Source of the DNA: Rugamonas aquatica | GTDB taxonomy: Bacteria; Pseudomonadota; Gammaproteobacteria; Burkholderiales; Burkholderiaceae_D | Direction of reading: 5' to 3' | Length of the DNA stretch: 64,000 nucleotides | NCBI RefSeq assembly: GCF_009380215.1 | Contig: NZ_WHUG01000012.1 | Coordinates: 62,001 to 126,000 of the forward strand | Shown here: in pieces, positions 17,028-24,303 of the stretch | How positions within the stretch are numbered: position 1 is the first letter of the stretch | Layout of the letters: each line of letters begins with the position of its first letter | Translations under genes and position numbers: made by a program | Notes under the pieces: model-generated | Database searches by the model: none | Told to the model about the DNA's origin: nothing | The model's input: the letters and a program-made list of their open reading frames with translations, nothing else

Positions 17028-17804
17028 TCAGTTCTTATCCCAAGCCAGCATATTCCAGCTTACGCCGACCCGCACGTCCGTTTTTAATTGCACCAATTGT
17101 TTCGAAAGATACAGCATTTCGCGTTCTTTTCGTAGAGTTTCGCCCAGCGTATCCTTCAGAATGCCGGCCCCGGCCATGATCGCATCCAGAGTGCCGTAAG
17201 TACGCAACAGTTTGGCCGCCTTCTTGACGCCGACCTTGGACACGCCGGGGATGGAATCGGTGGCGTCGCCCATCAGCGCCAGCAGGTCCGGCAGCTGCTC
17301 CGGCGGCACGCCCCATTTCTGCTCGACCCAGGCGTGGTCGTGCCATTCGCTCTTGAAGTGGTCCCACACGCGGGCGCCCTGCGCGATCAGGCCGTGCAAG
17401 TCCTTGTCGGTGGTGGCGATGGTGGCTTCGCCGCGGCCGTCGGCCAGCCAGCGCAGCACCACGGTGCCGATCACATCGTCGGCCTCCACCTCGGGCAGCG
17501 ACACCACATGCAGGCCGACGCCGCGCAGTTTGTCGTAGAAGGCCGGCAGCGCATCGCGCAGCGGCGACGGCATCGGCGCGCGGGCCTCGCGGTAGCCGGC
17601 GTACAGCTCGTGGCGCCAGGTGGGGCCGCCGAAATCGAAGGCCGGCAGCACGTGGGTCGGCTCATGGTCGTTGAGCAGTTTGCGGAACGAAGACAGCGCG
17701 TGGCGCAGCGCGATCTCGGCCTTTTCAGGACTATCGGGTTCGGGGCTGGCTTCGTAGACGCGGCGCACGATATTGAGGCCGTCGATGGCAAGGAGTCTAC
17801 CCAT
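17028..17804 (-). CDS. Xni-like 5'-3' exonuclease / flap endonuclease
   Basis: A 258-residue 5'-nuclease of the PolI N-terminal domain type (ExoIX/Xni-like). It opens MGRLLAIDGLNIVRRVYEA with the first metal-binding Asp, has VEADDVIGTVV and TTDKDL with clustered acidic residues, and the helix-hairpin-helix GDATDSIPGVSKVGVKKAAKLL. The ATG at 17804 is preferred over the one at 17813, because GGAAG lies at a proper distance only from the former. Stand-alone forms act on flap structures during DNA repair; the partner polymerase is not in the window. Confidence 0.87.
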   Translation of the reverse strand: MGRLLAIDGLNIVRRVYEASPEPDSPEKAEIALRHALSSFRKLLNDHEPTHVLPAFDFGGPTWRHELYAGYREARAPMPSPLRDALPAFYDKLRGVGLHVVSLPEVEADDVIGTVVLRWLADGRGEATIATTDKDLHGLIAQGARVWDHFKSEWHDHAWVEQKWGVPPEQLPDLLALMGDATDSIPGVSKVGVKKAAKLLRTYGTLDAIMAGAGILKDTLGETLRKEREMLYLSKQLVQLKTDVRVGVSWNMLAWDKN

Positions 17805-17867
17805 GTTCAACATCTTCCGGGCTTGTTCAATCCATCATTTTACCCGAGCCACCCGCCGCACCGCAGC

Positions 17868-18539
17868 TTACTTCAGCAGCTCGTACGGGCCGCCGCGCTC
17901 CAGGCCGCGCTGGAAGGCCGGGCGGCTGTGGATGCGTTTGAGGAAGGCGCTCAGGTTGGGACGGCGCTCGTCCAGCCCGCCGCGCGCGGCGGCCGCCTCC
18001 AGCGGGAAGCTCATCTGGATATCGGCCGCGCTGAATTCGGCGCCGGCGAACCATGGCGTCTTGTTCAGCTCCGCCTCCAGGTAATCCAGGTGCGCCTCGA
18101 TCTGCGGCAGGATGTAGCTGTTCTTGACCTTCTGTGCGATGCCGCGCGCGATCGGCTTGACGAAGAACGGCGCCGGGCTGGTCTCGACCCGGTCGAAAAT
18201 CAGCTTCATCAGCAACGGCGCCATCGCCGAACCTTCCGCATAGTGCAGGAAGTAAGTCCAGCGGCGGCGATCCGCCGTGCCGGCCGGCGGCGCCAGCCGG
18301 CCCTGGCCATAAGTCTCGACCAGATACTCGACGATCGCCCCCGACTCCGCCACCACGATATCGCCATCGGAAATCACCGGCGACTTGCCCAGCGGGTGGA
18401 TCGCCCGCAGCTCCGGCGGCGCCAGCATGGTCTTCTTGTCGCGCTGGTAGCGCACGATCTCGTACTCCAGGCCCAGCTCCTCCAGCAGCCAGAGCACGCG
18501 CTGCGAGCGCGAATTATTCAGATGGTGGACTACGATCAT
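17868..18539 (-). CDS. Glutathione S-transferase family protein
   Basis: A 223-residue GST. The thioredoxin-like N-terminal domain has the activating-Ser region HHLNNSRSQRVLWLLEELG, the cis-Pro region GKSPVISDGD and the glutathione-binding ESGAIVEYL. An all-helical domain from about 90 onward ends with ADIQMSFPLEA and RPAFQRGLERG. The start has AGGAAG upstream. It lies divergent from the glutamate-synthase-like gene; the substrate is unknown. Confidence 0.88.
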   Translation of the reverse strand: MIVVHHLNNSRSQRVLWLLEELGLEYEIVRYQRDKKTMLAPPELRAIHPLGKSPVISDGDIVVAESGAIVEYLVETYGQGRLAPPAGTADRRRWTYFLHYAEGSAMAPLLMKLIFDRVETSPAPFFVKPIARGIAQKVKNSYILPQIEAHLDYLEAELNKTPWFAGAEFSAADIQMSFPLEAAAARGGLDERRPNLSAFLKRIHSRPAFQRGLERGGPYELLK

Positions 18540-18655
18540 GGTGAGCTTCCTGGAAAAGAACGGCCGTGCGCCGCAACGCCGCTAGCTTAGCATTGTTGGC
18601 AATCTTGCGCGCCGGCAGTACACTGCCCCATCAGCAGCCGCCAACCGGAGCATCC

Positions 18656-20266
18656 ATGAACCTGTTTTCCCCGCGCTACCTCGTCCTCAATGCCGCCGTC
18701 GTCGCGCTGGCCGTGTCGCTGGCTTTGGGGGCGCCGTGGTGGATACCGCTGGTCGCCGCCGCCCTGACCGTGGTCGGCATCACCGACCTGCTGCAAACCA
18801 AGCGCGCGCTGCGCCGCAACTACCCCATCCTGGCGCACTTCCGCTTCTTCTTCGAATCGATACGCCCCGAGATCCGCCAGTACTTCCTGGAAGACGACAC
18901 CGTCGCCGAACCGTTCTCGCGCAACCAGCGCAGCATCGTCTACCAGCGCGCCAAGATGGACACCGACAAGCGCCCCTTCGGCACCCAGCTCGACGTCTAC
19001 GCCCCCGGCTACGAATGGATCAACCACTCGATCAGCCCCGCGCCCGAACAACACCACGACTTCCGCATCGAGATCGGCAACCACCCGGACTGCCGGCGCG
19101 CCCAGCCCTATTCGGCCAGCGTGTTCAACATCTCGGCGATGAGCTTTGGCGCGCTGTCGTCGCACGCCATCCTGGCGCTGAACGGCGGCGCCAAGGCCGG
19201 CGGCTTCATGCACGACACCGGCGAAGGCAGCATCAGCCCCTACCACCGCCAGAACGGCGGCGACCTGGTGTGGGAAATCGGCTCCGGCTACTTCGGCTGC
19301 CGCAACGCCGACGGCACGTTCTCGGAAACGAACTTCGTCGCCAACGCCACCTCGCCGCAAGTCAAGATGATCGAGCTGAAGATGTCGCAGGGCGCCAAGC
19401 CGGGCCACGGCGGCGTGCTGCCCGGCGCCAAGGTGACGATCGAAATCGCCACCACGCGCGGCGTGCCGCAAGGCCAGGACTGCATCTCGCCCTCCTCTCA
19501 CTCGGCCTTCGGCACGCCGCTGGAGATGCTGGCCTTCATCGACCGTTTGCGCACGCTGTCCGGCGGCAAGCCGACCGGTTTCAAGCTGGCCATCGGCCAC
19601 CCGTGGGAGTTCTTCGGCATCGTCAAAGCCATGCTGGCCACCGGCATCACGCCCGACTTCATCGTGGTCGACGGCGGCGAGGGCGGCACCGGCGCCGCGC
19701 CGGTCGAGTTCACCGACCACGTCGGCACGCCGCTGCAGGAAGCGCTGCTACTGGTGCACAATACGCTGGTGGGCGCCAACCTGCGCGACAAGATCAAGAT
19801 CGGCGCCTCCGGCAAGATCATCACCGCCTTCGACATCGCCCGCACCCTGGCGCTGGGCGCGGACTGGTGCAACTCCGCGCGCGGCTTCATGTTCGCGCTG
19901 GGCTGCATCCAGTCGCAGAGCTGCCACACCGACCGCTGCCCGACCGGCGTTGCCACCCAGGACCCGACCCGCCAGCGCGCGCTGGTGGTGCCGGACAAGA
20001 CCCGGCGCGTCGCCAACTTCCACGAGAACACATTGAAGGCGCTGGCCCAGCTGATCGCCGCCGCCGGCCTGACGCATCCGTCGCAGCTGAAGGCACACCA
20101 CCTGGTGCGGCGCATCTCGCCCAACCAGGTCAAGCTGGCGTCGGCGCTGCTGCCCTACCTGGAGCCGGGCGAGCTGCTCGACCCCAGCCAGCTGTCACGC
20201 CTGCCGCCGGTGTTCGGCCTGTACTGGCCGATGGCGCAGGCCGAATCGTTCAACCCACTTTGCTGA
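18656..20266 (+). CDS. FMN-binding glutamate-synthase family protein, membrane-anchored
   Basis: A 536-residue protein with two N-terminal hydrophobic helices (about 7-25 and 27-42). Its catalytic domain is like that of the glutamate synthase large subunit: GAKPGHGGVLPGAKVT, the FMN-site GGEGGTGAAPVEF, and CIQSQSCHTDRCPTGVATQ. The last keeps the C-x5-C-x4-C spacing that binds a [3Fe-4S] cluster in GltB. It lacks the glutaminase domain and the GltB C-terminal domain, so it is unlikely to be a complete glutamate synthase; reaction and electron partner are unknown. The start at 18656 follows CCGGAG. A GNAT gene begins 6 bases after it, and a relic of its 3' end occurs at 20696-20729. Confidence 0.85.
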   Translation: MNLFSPRYLVLNAAVVALAVSLALGAPWWIPLVAAALTVVGITDLLQTKRALRRNYPILAHFRFFFESIRPEIRQYFLEDDTVAEPFSRNQRSIVYQRAKMDTDKRPFGTQLDVYAPGYEWINHSISPAPEQHHDFRIEIGNHPDCRRAQPYSASVFNISAMSFGALSSHAILALNGGAKAGGFMHDTGEGSISPYHRQNGGDLVWEIGSGYFGCRNADGTFSETNFVANATSPQVKMIELKMSQGAKPGHGGVLPGAKVTIEIATTRGVPQGQDCISPSSHSAFGTPLEMLAFIDRLRTLSGGKPTGFKLAIGHPWEFFGIVKAMLATGITPDFIVVDGGEGGTGAAPVEFTDHVGTPLQEALLLVHNTLVGANLRDKIKIGASGKIITAFDIARTLALGADWCNSARGFMFALGCIQSQSCHTDRCPTGVATQDPTRQRALVVPDKTRRVANFHENTLKALAQLIAAAGLTHPSQLKAHHLVRRISPNQVKLASALLPYLEPGELLDPSQLSRLPPVFGLYWPMAQAESFNPLC

Positions 20267-20272
20267 CAGACC

Positions 20273-20680
20273 ATGACACGCTATACCATCGTCCACGCCA
20301 CGCCCTCCATCGCCACCTACCAGGCGCTGCGCGTCGGCTCCGGCCTCAGTCCCAAATCCACCGAAGCGGCCGCGCGCGGCCTGCCCGCCAGCTTGTTTGC
20401 CGTGCAGGTGCTGTGCGACGGTGAGCCGGTCGGCATGGGCCGCGTGATCGGCGACGGCGGTTGTTTTTACCAGGTGGTGGATATCGGCGTGCTGAAGGCG
20501 CACCAGGGACAGGGACTGGGCAAGGCGATCATGAAGGAGATCAAGGCCTACCTCGACCGCGAGGTGCCGCCCGGCGGCTACGTCAGCCTGATCGCCGACG
20601 GCCGGGCCAACGAACTGTATGCGCAATACGGCTTTGCGCCGACCGCGCCAGCCTCGATAGGCATGGGCTACGTGGCCTGA
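20273..20680 (+). CDS. GNAT-family N-acetyltransferase
   Basis: A 135-residue single-domain acetyltransferase. The acetyl-CoA-binding pyrophosphate loop is visible as VLKAHQGQGLGKAIMKEI (Q/R-x-x-G-x-G/A pattern), preceded by VDIGV on beta4 and followed by the Tyr-containing helix ELYAQYGFAPT. The substrate is unknown. It is probably co-transcribed with the upstream gene. Its stop codon is the first base of a 17-bp direct repeat that also occurs beyond the brnTA module. Confidence 0.87.
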   Translation: MTRYTIVHATPSIATYQALRVGSGLSPKSTEAAARGLPASLFAVQVLCDGEPVGMGRVIGDGGCFYQVVDIGVLKAHQGQGLGKAIMKEIKAYLDREVPPGGYVSLIADGRANELYAQYGFAPTAPASIGMGYVA

Positions 20681-20696
20681 TCAGCGCTGCACGCGC
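20680..20696 (+). repeat. 17-bp direct repeat, left copy flanking brnTA
   Basis: ATCAGCGCTGCACGCGC begins on the last base of the GNAT stop codon. An identical copy lies at 21361-21377 in the same orientation. Together they bracket the relic sequence and brnT-brnA. Confidence 0.65.
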
Positions 20697-20729
20697 TGCA
20701 CTGGCCGATGGTGCAGGTCGAATCGCTCA
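20696..20729 (+). pseudogene. Relic of the 3' end of the FMN-binding glutamate-synthase-like gene
   Basis: These 34 bases match the true gene's 3' region at 20219-20252 with 4 mismatches, all transitions. The translated relic reads LHWPMVQVESL against LYWPMAQAESF in the intact protein. It has no start or domain and runs into the 3' end of brnA on the opposite strand. It looks like the last trace of a duplicated gene copy. Confidence 0.6.
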
Positions 20730-21023
20730 GTCAGGATAAGGCAGATAGCCGCGACGGATCGCCCATTCTCGCAACACAGCGTTGATACCTAACTCCCACC
20801 CCTCGCCAGTGCGTTTGAAGACGTCGATCAGATCCACATCGTAATCGATGCTGACCTTCACTTTAGGCGCATCCGCAGGCGGCAGCAGCCGCAGGCGCCA
20901 CGGACGAAATTGCGCCAACTGCTCTTCTGTCATCGGCAACGCATCAGGATCGGACAAGGCGGCGGCGGTAATTGCCGCATCCTCCTCCGGCGTCGAAAAT
21001 ATGATCTTACTTTTGTCCAACAT
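20727..21023 (-). CDS. brnA: BrnA-type antitoxin
   Basis: A 98-residue protein with an acidic N-terminal half and a C-terminal ribbon-helix-helix-like segment (KVSIDYDVDLIDVFKRTGEGW then INAVLREWAIRRGYL), typical of BrnA. BrnA neutralises the RNase toxin BrnT and represses the operon. The ATG at 21023 overlaps the end of brnT by 17 bases, giving the usual toxin-first order. An upstream in-frame extension lies wholly within brnT coding sequence and is rejected. Confidence 0.85.
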   Translation of the reverse strand: MLDKSKIIFSTPEEDAAITAAALSDPDALPMTEEQLAQFRPWRLRLLPPADAPKVKVSIDYDVDLIDVFKRTGEGWELGINAVLREWAIRRGYLPYPD

Positions 21024-21276
21024 ACAATATCTCCTCGCCTCCGTTCGCCTTGCGCAAACTGATGATTCGACGCTCGCGACCGCGATCAACGAAGGTCACA
21101 TGAAACAAACGAAGACCGATCAACCCAATCGCACACTCCCGGACTTCTGAGTAATGATAGCGCTGATCTATCCAGATCAGCGCGTTGTCCCAGTCAAACC
21201 CCGACGCCGCAGACAGCGATATGCCGTGCTTGCGCTGGTTGAGCTTGTCTTTCTTGGGATCGAAGGTGATCACCAT
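21007..21276 (-). CDS. brnT: BrnT-type ribonuclease toxin
   Basis: An 89-residue BrnT (DUF497) protein: MVITFDPKKDKLNQRKHGIS at the N-terminus with the family's K-x-x-x-N-x-x-K-H-G signature, then RLFHVTFVDRGRERRIISLRKA, which matches the core sheet with conserved Arg residues. BrnT is a type II toxin that cleaves RNA and inhibits translation. It is the first gene of the module. The pair is inserted between the GNAT gene and the feo operon and is flanked by a 17-bp direct repeat. Confidence 0.87.
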   Translation of the reverse strand: MVITFDPKKDKLNQRKHGISLSAASGFDWDNALIWIDQRYHYSEVRECAIGLIGLRLFHVTFVDRGRERRIISLRKANGGEEILYVGQK

Positions 21277-21360
21277 GTTTCATCTTATCCGCAAAGATTG
21301 AGAAATCAATCGCTATGCGGACAAGATTAAACAGGCTGTGGCCGGCGCAGAGGGGTGGGA

Positions 21361-21377
21361 ATCAGCGCTGCACGCGC
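21361..21377 (+). repeat. 17-bp direct repeat, right copy flanking brnTA
   Basis: Identical to 20680-20696 (ATCAGCGCTGCACGCGC). It covers the stop codon and last codons of the Cys-rich gene that follows feoB. The distance between copies is 664 bases from end to start. Confidence 0.65.
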
Positions 21378-21637
21378 AGCATGATGACGCGCTTGAGCGG
21401 CGCGGAGCTGGATGCGTCGGACGATGCGGCCGGCGTGGTCTCGCAGGAACCGCAGCTGGAACAGCCATCGCCGCAGCTCGATTTCGTGTTAAACAGTTTA
21501 GCCAGTTTATTCTGGTCGAAGCCGCGCCGCGACAGCAGGTAGACGATCTGCTTGCGCAAAGCCGCCGGCAGATACTTGGTGCAGAAATGCACCAAAGCCG
21601 CCACCACGATCAACGCCACGATCACTTGCTGCCACAT
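21362..21637 (-). CDS. Small Cys-rich membrane protein downstream of feoB (DUF6587-like, possible FeoC substitute)
   Basis: A 91-residue protein with one N-terminal membrane helix (WQQVIVALIVVAALVHF), a basic segment (RKQIVYLLSRRGFD), a cluster of five Cys in CGDGCSSCGSC, and a basic C-terminus. It starts 2 bases after the feoB stop and so belongs to feoA-feoB. The Cys spacing could hold an Fe-S cluster or bind metal. Many feo operons carry a third small gene (feoC in enterobacteria); this one has no winged-helix FeoC similarity. A longer reading frame upstream lies inside feoB and is rejected. Confidence 0.8.
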   Translation of the reverse strand: MWQQVIVALIVVAALVHFCTKYLPAALRKQIVYLLSRRGFDQNKLAKLFNTKSSCGDGCSSCGSCETTPAASSDASSSAPLKRVIMLRVQR

Positions 21638-21639
21638 GC

Positions 21640-23541
21640 TCAGCCTCCGATAAGGAACAGGGAAATGCGATACGTCAGGAACGACGCCGTGTACGCCAGC
21701 GCGAACATATAACCGGCCATCATCAGCGGATAGCGGATGCTGTTGGTCTCGCGACGCACCACACTCAGCGTCGACATGCACTGCGGCGCAAACACATACC
21801 ACGCCAGCAGCGACAAGGCCGTCGGCAAGGTCCACGAACCGGCAATGATAGGCGTCAGCGACTGCGCCAGCTCCTCGCCGCTCTGCGACAGCGCGTACAC
21901 CGTACCCAGCGCACCCACCGCCACCTCGCGCGCGGCCAGGCCGGGCACCAGCGCGATGCAGATCTGCCAGTTGAAGCCGATCGGCGCGAACACATACTCC
22001 AGGCCACGCCCCAGGATACCGGCCAGGCTGTAATAGATAGGCGGATGCGTCGCCCCCTCAGGCGCGCCCGGGAAGGAACTCAGGAACCACAGCAGCACCA
22101 TCAAGGTCAGGATGATGGTACCCACGCGCGACAGGAAGATCTTGCAGCGCTCCCACAAGCCCAGCGCCAGGTTCTGCATGTGCGGCCAATGATAGGCCGG
22201 CAGCTCCAGCATCAGCGGCTGCTTGCTGTTCGCCCCCATGGTGCGCTTCATGACGTAAGCCACCGCCATCGCCGACGCGATGCCCGCGAAATACAACGCG
22301 AACAGCACCAGGCCCTGCAAGCTCATGAAGCCATACACTTCGCGCTCCGGGATGAAGGCCGCGATAATCAGCGCATACACCGGCAAGCGCGCCGAGCACG
22401 TCATCAGCGGCGCGATCATGATCGTCACCAGACGGTCGCGCGGATTCTGGATGGTGCGCGCCGCCATCACGCCCGGAATCGCGCACGCAAAGCTCGACAG
22501 CAGCGGAATGAAGGCGCGGCCCGACAAGCCCACGCCGCCCATCAGGCGGTCCAGCAGGAAGGCCGCGCGCGGCAGATAGCCGCAGTCCTCCAGGATCAGG
22601 ATGAAGAAGAACAAAATCAGAATCTGCGGCAGGAACACCAGCACGCTGCCGGCCCCGCCCAGGATGCCTTCGACCAGCAGGCTGCGCAGCAAGCCATCGG
22701 CCATCGCGCCCTTGACCATGGTGCCGACGCCGTCGACGCCGGCCTTGATCATATCCATCGGCACATTGGCCCAGCTGAACACCGCCTGGAACACCAGGAA
22801 CATCAGCACCGCCAGGATCACCGGGCCGAGCACCGGATGCAGCACCACGTTGTCGATCTTCTCGGTCAGGTTGCCGGTATCCCGGGCATCGCTGCTGACC
22901 AGCGCCAGGATGCGGCGCACTTCGCGCTGCGTCTCCTCGACGCTGACCGCATCGATCGCCGCCAGCGGCTGCGGCGCGCTCTCGTGCAGCGGCCACATCG
23001 CGTCCAGCGCGCGCAGCAGCGACTTCTCGCCGCCGGCCTGCACCGCCACGGTTTCCACCACCGGCATGCCCAGCTCCTGCGCCAGACGATCAGCATCGAT
23101 CTCGATGCCGCGCTTCTTGGCCACGTCGACCATGTTCAGCGCCAGTATCATCGGCAGGCCGAGACGCTTGATCTCCAGCACCAGCCGCAGGTTCAGGCGC
23201 AGATTGGTGGCGTTGACCACGCACACCACCACGTCCGGCGACTGCTCGCCCGCGCGCAGGCCGGCCACCACGTCGCGCGTGATGGCCTCGTCCGGCGTAT
23301 GGGCCGACAAACTATAAGCGCCCGGCAAGTCCAGCACGCGGAAGCCATGGCCCGCAGGCGAGCTGAACGAGCCCTCCTTGCGTTCGATGGTCACGCCGGC
23401 GTAGTTCGCCACCTTCTGGCGCGCGCCGGTCAGGCGGTTGAACAGCGCGGTCTTGCCGCAATTAGGATTGCCCAGCAACGCCACCATCGGCGTCCGGGAA
23501 AGCAGCGGCGCCTGCGGCACCGCGATATCGACTGCACCCAT
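21640..23541 (-). CDS. feoB: Ferrous iron transport protein B
   Basis: FeoB is the inner-membrane ferrous iron transporter with a cytoplasmic G-protein domain. The 633-residue protein has the P-loop GNPNCGKT at 24-31, switch I with VTIERKEGSF, G3 DLPGAYSL, G4 ALNMVD, then a helical spacer and about ten membrane helices carrying the Gate motifs (LPRAAFLLDRLMGGVGLSGRAF region and the second Gate repeat with MTCSARLPVYAL). It lies 3 bases after feoA. It is shorter than the roughly 770 residues of E. coli FeoB but within the family range. Confidence 0.95.
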   Translation of the reverse strand: MGAVDIAVPQAPLLSRTPMVALLGNPNCGKTALFNRLTGARQKVANYAGVTIERKEGSFSSPAGHGFRVLDLPGAYSLSAHTPDEAITRDVVAGLRAGEQSPDVVVCVVNATNLRLNLRLVLEIKRLGLPMILALNMVDVAKKRGIEIDADRLAQELGMPVVETVAVQAGGEKSLLRALDAMWPLHESAPQPLAAIDAVSVEETQREVRRILALVSSDARDTGNLTEKIDNVVLHPVLGPVILAVLMFLVFQAVFSWANVPMDMIKAGVDGVGTMVKGAMADGLLRSLLVEGILGGAGSVLVFLPQILILFFFILILEDCGYLPRAAFLLDRLMGGVGLSGRAFIPLLSSFACAIPGVMAARTIQNPRDRLVTIMIAPLMTCSARLPVYALIIAAFIPEREVYGFMSLQGLVLFALYFAGIASAMAVAYVMKRTMGANSKQPLMLELPAYHWPHMQNLALGLWERCKIFLSRVGTIILTLMVLLWFLSSFPGAPEGATHPPIYYSLAGILGRGLEYVFAPIGFNWQICIALVPGLAAREVAVGALGTVYALSQSGEELAQSLTPIIAGSWTLPTALSLLAWYVFAPQCMSTLSVVRRETNSIRYPLMMAGYMFALAYTASFLTYRISLFLIGG

Positions 23542-23544
23542 GGC

Positions 23545-23823
23545 TTATTCCGGTTGGATCGAAGGTTGTAGCCAAACCAGCGCCGCCTCGAAGCGGCGCA
23601 GGGCGAACGTGGAGTTGCCGACTTTGATCGCCAGCGGCTCGCCACCCGGCATGCCGCGTTTGAGCATGCGGATTTTTTCGCCGGGCACAAAGCCCAGCTC
23701 CATCAGGCGGCGCACCAGCGTGGCGCCGTCGTCGGCCGAGTCGCCGGGGCGCACATGGGCCACGGTGGCGCTCTGGCCGACCTGCAAGGTATCGAGGGTG
23801 ATCAAGGGAACAGCGTGCGTCAT
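23545..23823 (-). CDS. feoA: Ferrous iron transport protein A
   Basis: A 92-residue SH3-like FeoA protein with the characteristic LMELGFVPGEKIRMLKRG segment. FeoA is needed for FeoB function and probably regulates its GTPase domain. It is the first gene of the feo operon, and the upstream region shared with divergent bfd carries Fur-like sequences. Confidence 0.92.
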   Translation of the reverse strand: MTHAVPLITLDTLQVGQSATVAHVRPGDSADDGATLVRRLMELGFVPGEKIRMLKRGMPGGEPLAIKVGNSTFALRRFEAALVWLQPSIQPE

Positions 23824-23928
23824 GGCTAAGTCCGTTCAAATCGCCGCCCGGCCTGCGCCGCTGCGGCTTGCCGGCGAACTGCAAGATCGCGTTCTCGCCG
23901 GAAATAAGATACTAGCATTATAAACGGT

Positions 23929-23947
23929 AATGCGAATTACTTCTATT
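23929..23947 (-). promoter_or_regulatory. Weak Fur-box-like site upstream of feoA
   Basis: Compared with the 19-bp palindromic Fur consensus (AATGATAATnATTATCATT), this stretch matches 12 of 18 defined positions. It is followed by TTGC, as in extended Fur boxes. It lies about 106 bases upstream of feoA. The match is marginal on its own; the iron gene context raises its likelihood. Confidence 0.35.
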
Positions 23948-23987
23948 TGCGCTTGCATCCCGCTCAAACTTGAGGCAGTATACGATT

Positions 23988-24006
23988 AATGATAATGATT
24001 CGCATT
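23988..24006 (+). promoter_or_regulatory. Fur box upstream of bfd-tonB
   Basis: AATGATAATGATTCGCATT matches the 19-bp Fur consensus at 16 of 18 defined positions. It lies 66 bases before the bfd start. Ferric-uptake regulator bound here would block bfd and tonB in iron-replete cells, and possibly feoA on the other side. Confidence 0.75.
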
Positions 24007-24071
24007 AAGTAGCTAACGAGCAATCATGTCAGTTCATTCTTTTAAGTAATGCCTAGCCAGAAGGTGTATCG

Positions 24072-24293
24072 ATGATTGTATGTGTCTGCAACAACATATC
24101 TGATCGTGAAATCCGTCAAGCCATGGAATTGGGATTGACGTCGATGGAAGAACTGCGCCGCGATCTGGGTGTGGCGACGTGCTGCGGCCAATGCTTTTCC
24201 TGCGCAGAAGAAATCCTGAACGAGCACCTGGCCGCCACCGCCCGCGCCGGGATCCAGGAAACCGTACTGAAGCGCCCTGCCTTCAGCAACTAA
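24072..24293 (+). CDS. bfd: Bacterioferritin-associated ferredoxin
   Basis: A 73-residue [2Fe-2S] protein. The cluster ligands Cys4, Cys6, Cys38 and Cys41 are all present (MIVCVCNNIS and TCCGQCFSC). Bfd reduces ferric iron in the bacterioferritin core so that it can be released under iron starvation, which fits the Fur box just upstream. The partner bfr lies about 2.2 kb away on the same strand. Confidence 0.93.
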   Translation: MIVCVCNNISDREIRQAMELGLTSMEELRRDLGVATCCGQCFSCAEEILNEHLAATARAGIQETVLKRPAFSN

Positions 24294-24303
24294 GAATACT
24301 CTC

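Noticed and set aside
21333..21372. A second, weaker resemblance to the 3' end of the glutamate-synthase-like gene (CTGTGGCCGGCGCAG)
   Set aside because: It needs several 3-base gaps to align and could be chance in GC-rich sequence, unlike the 34-base match at 20696.
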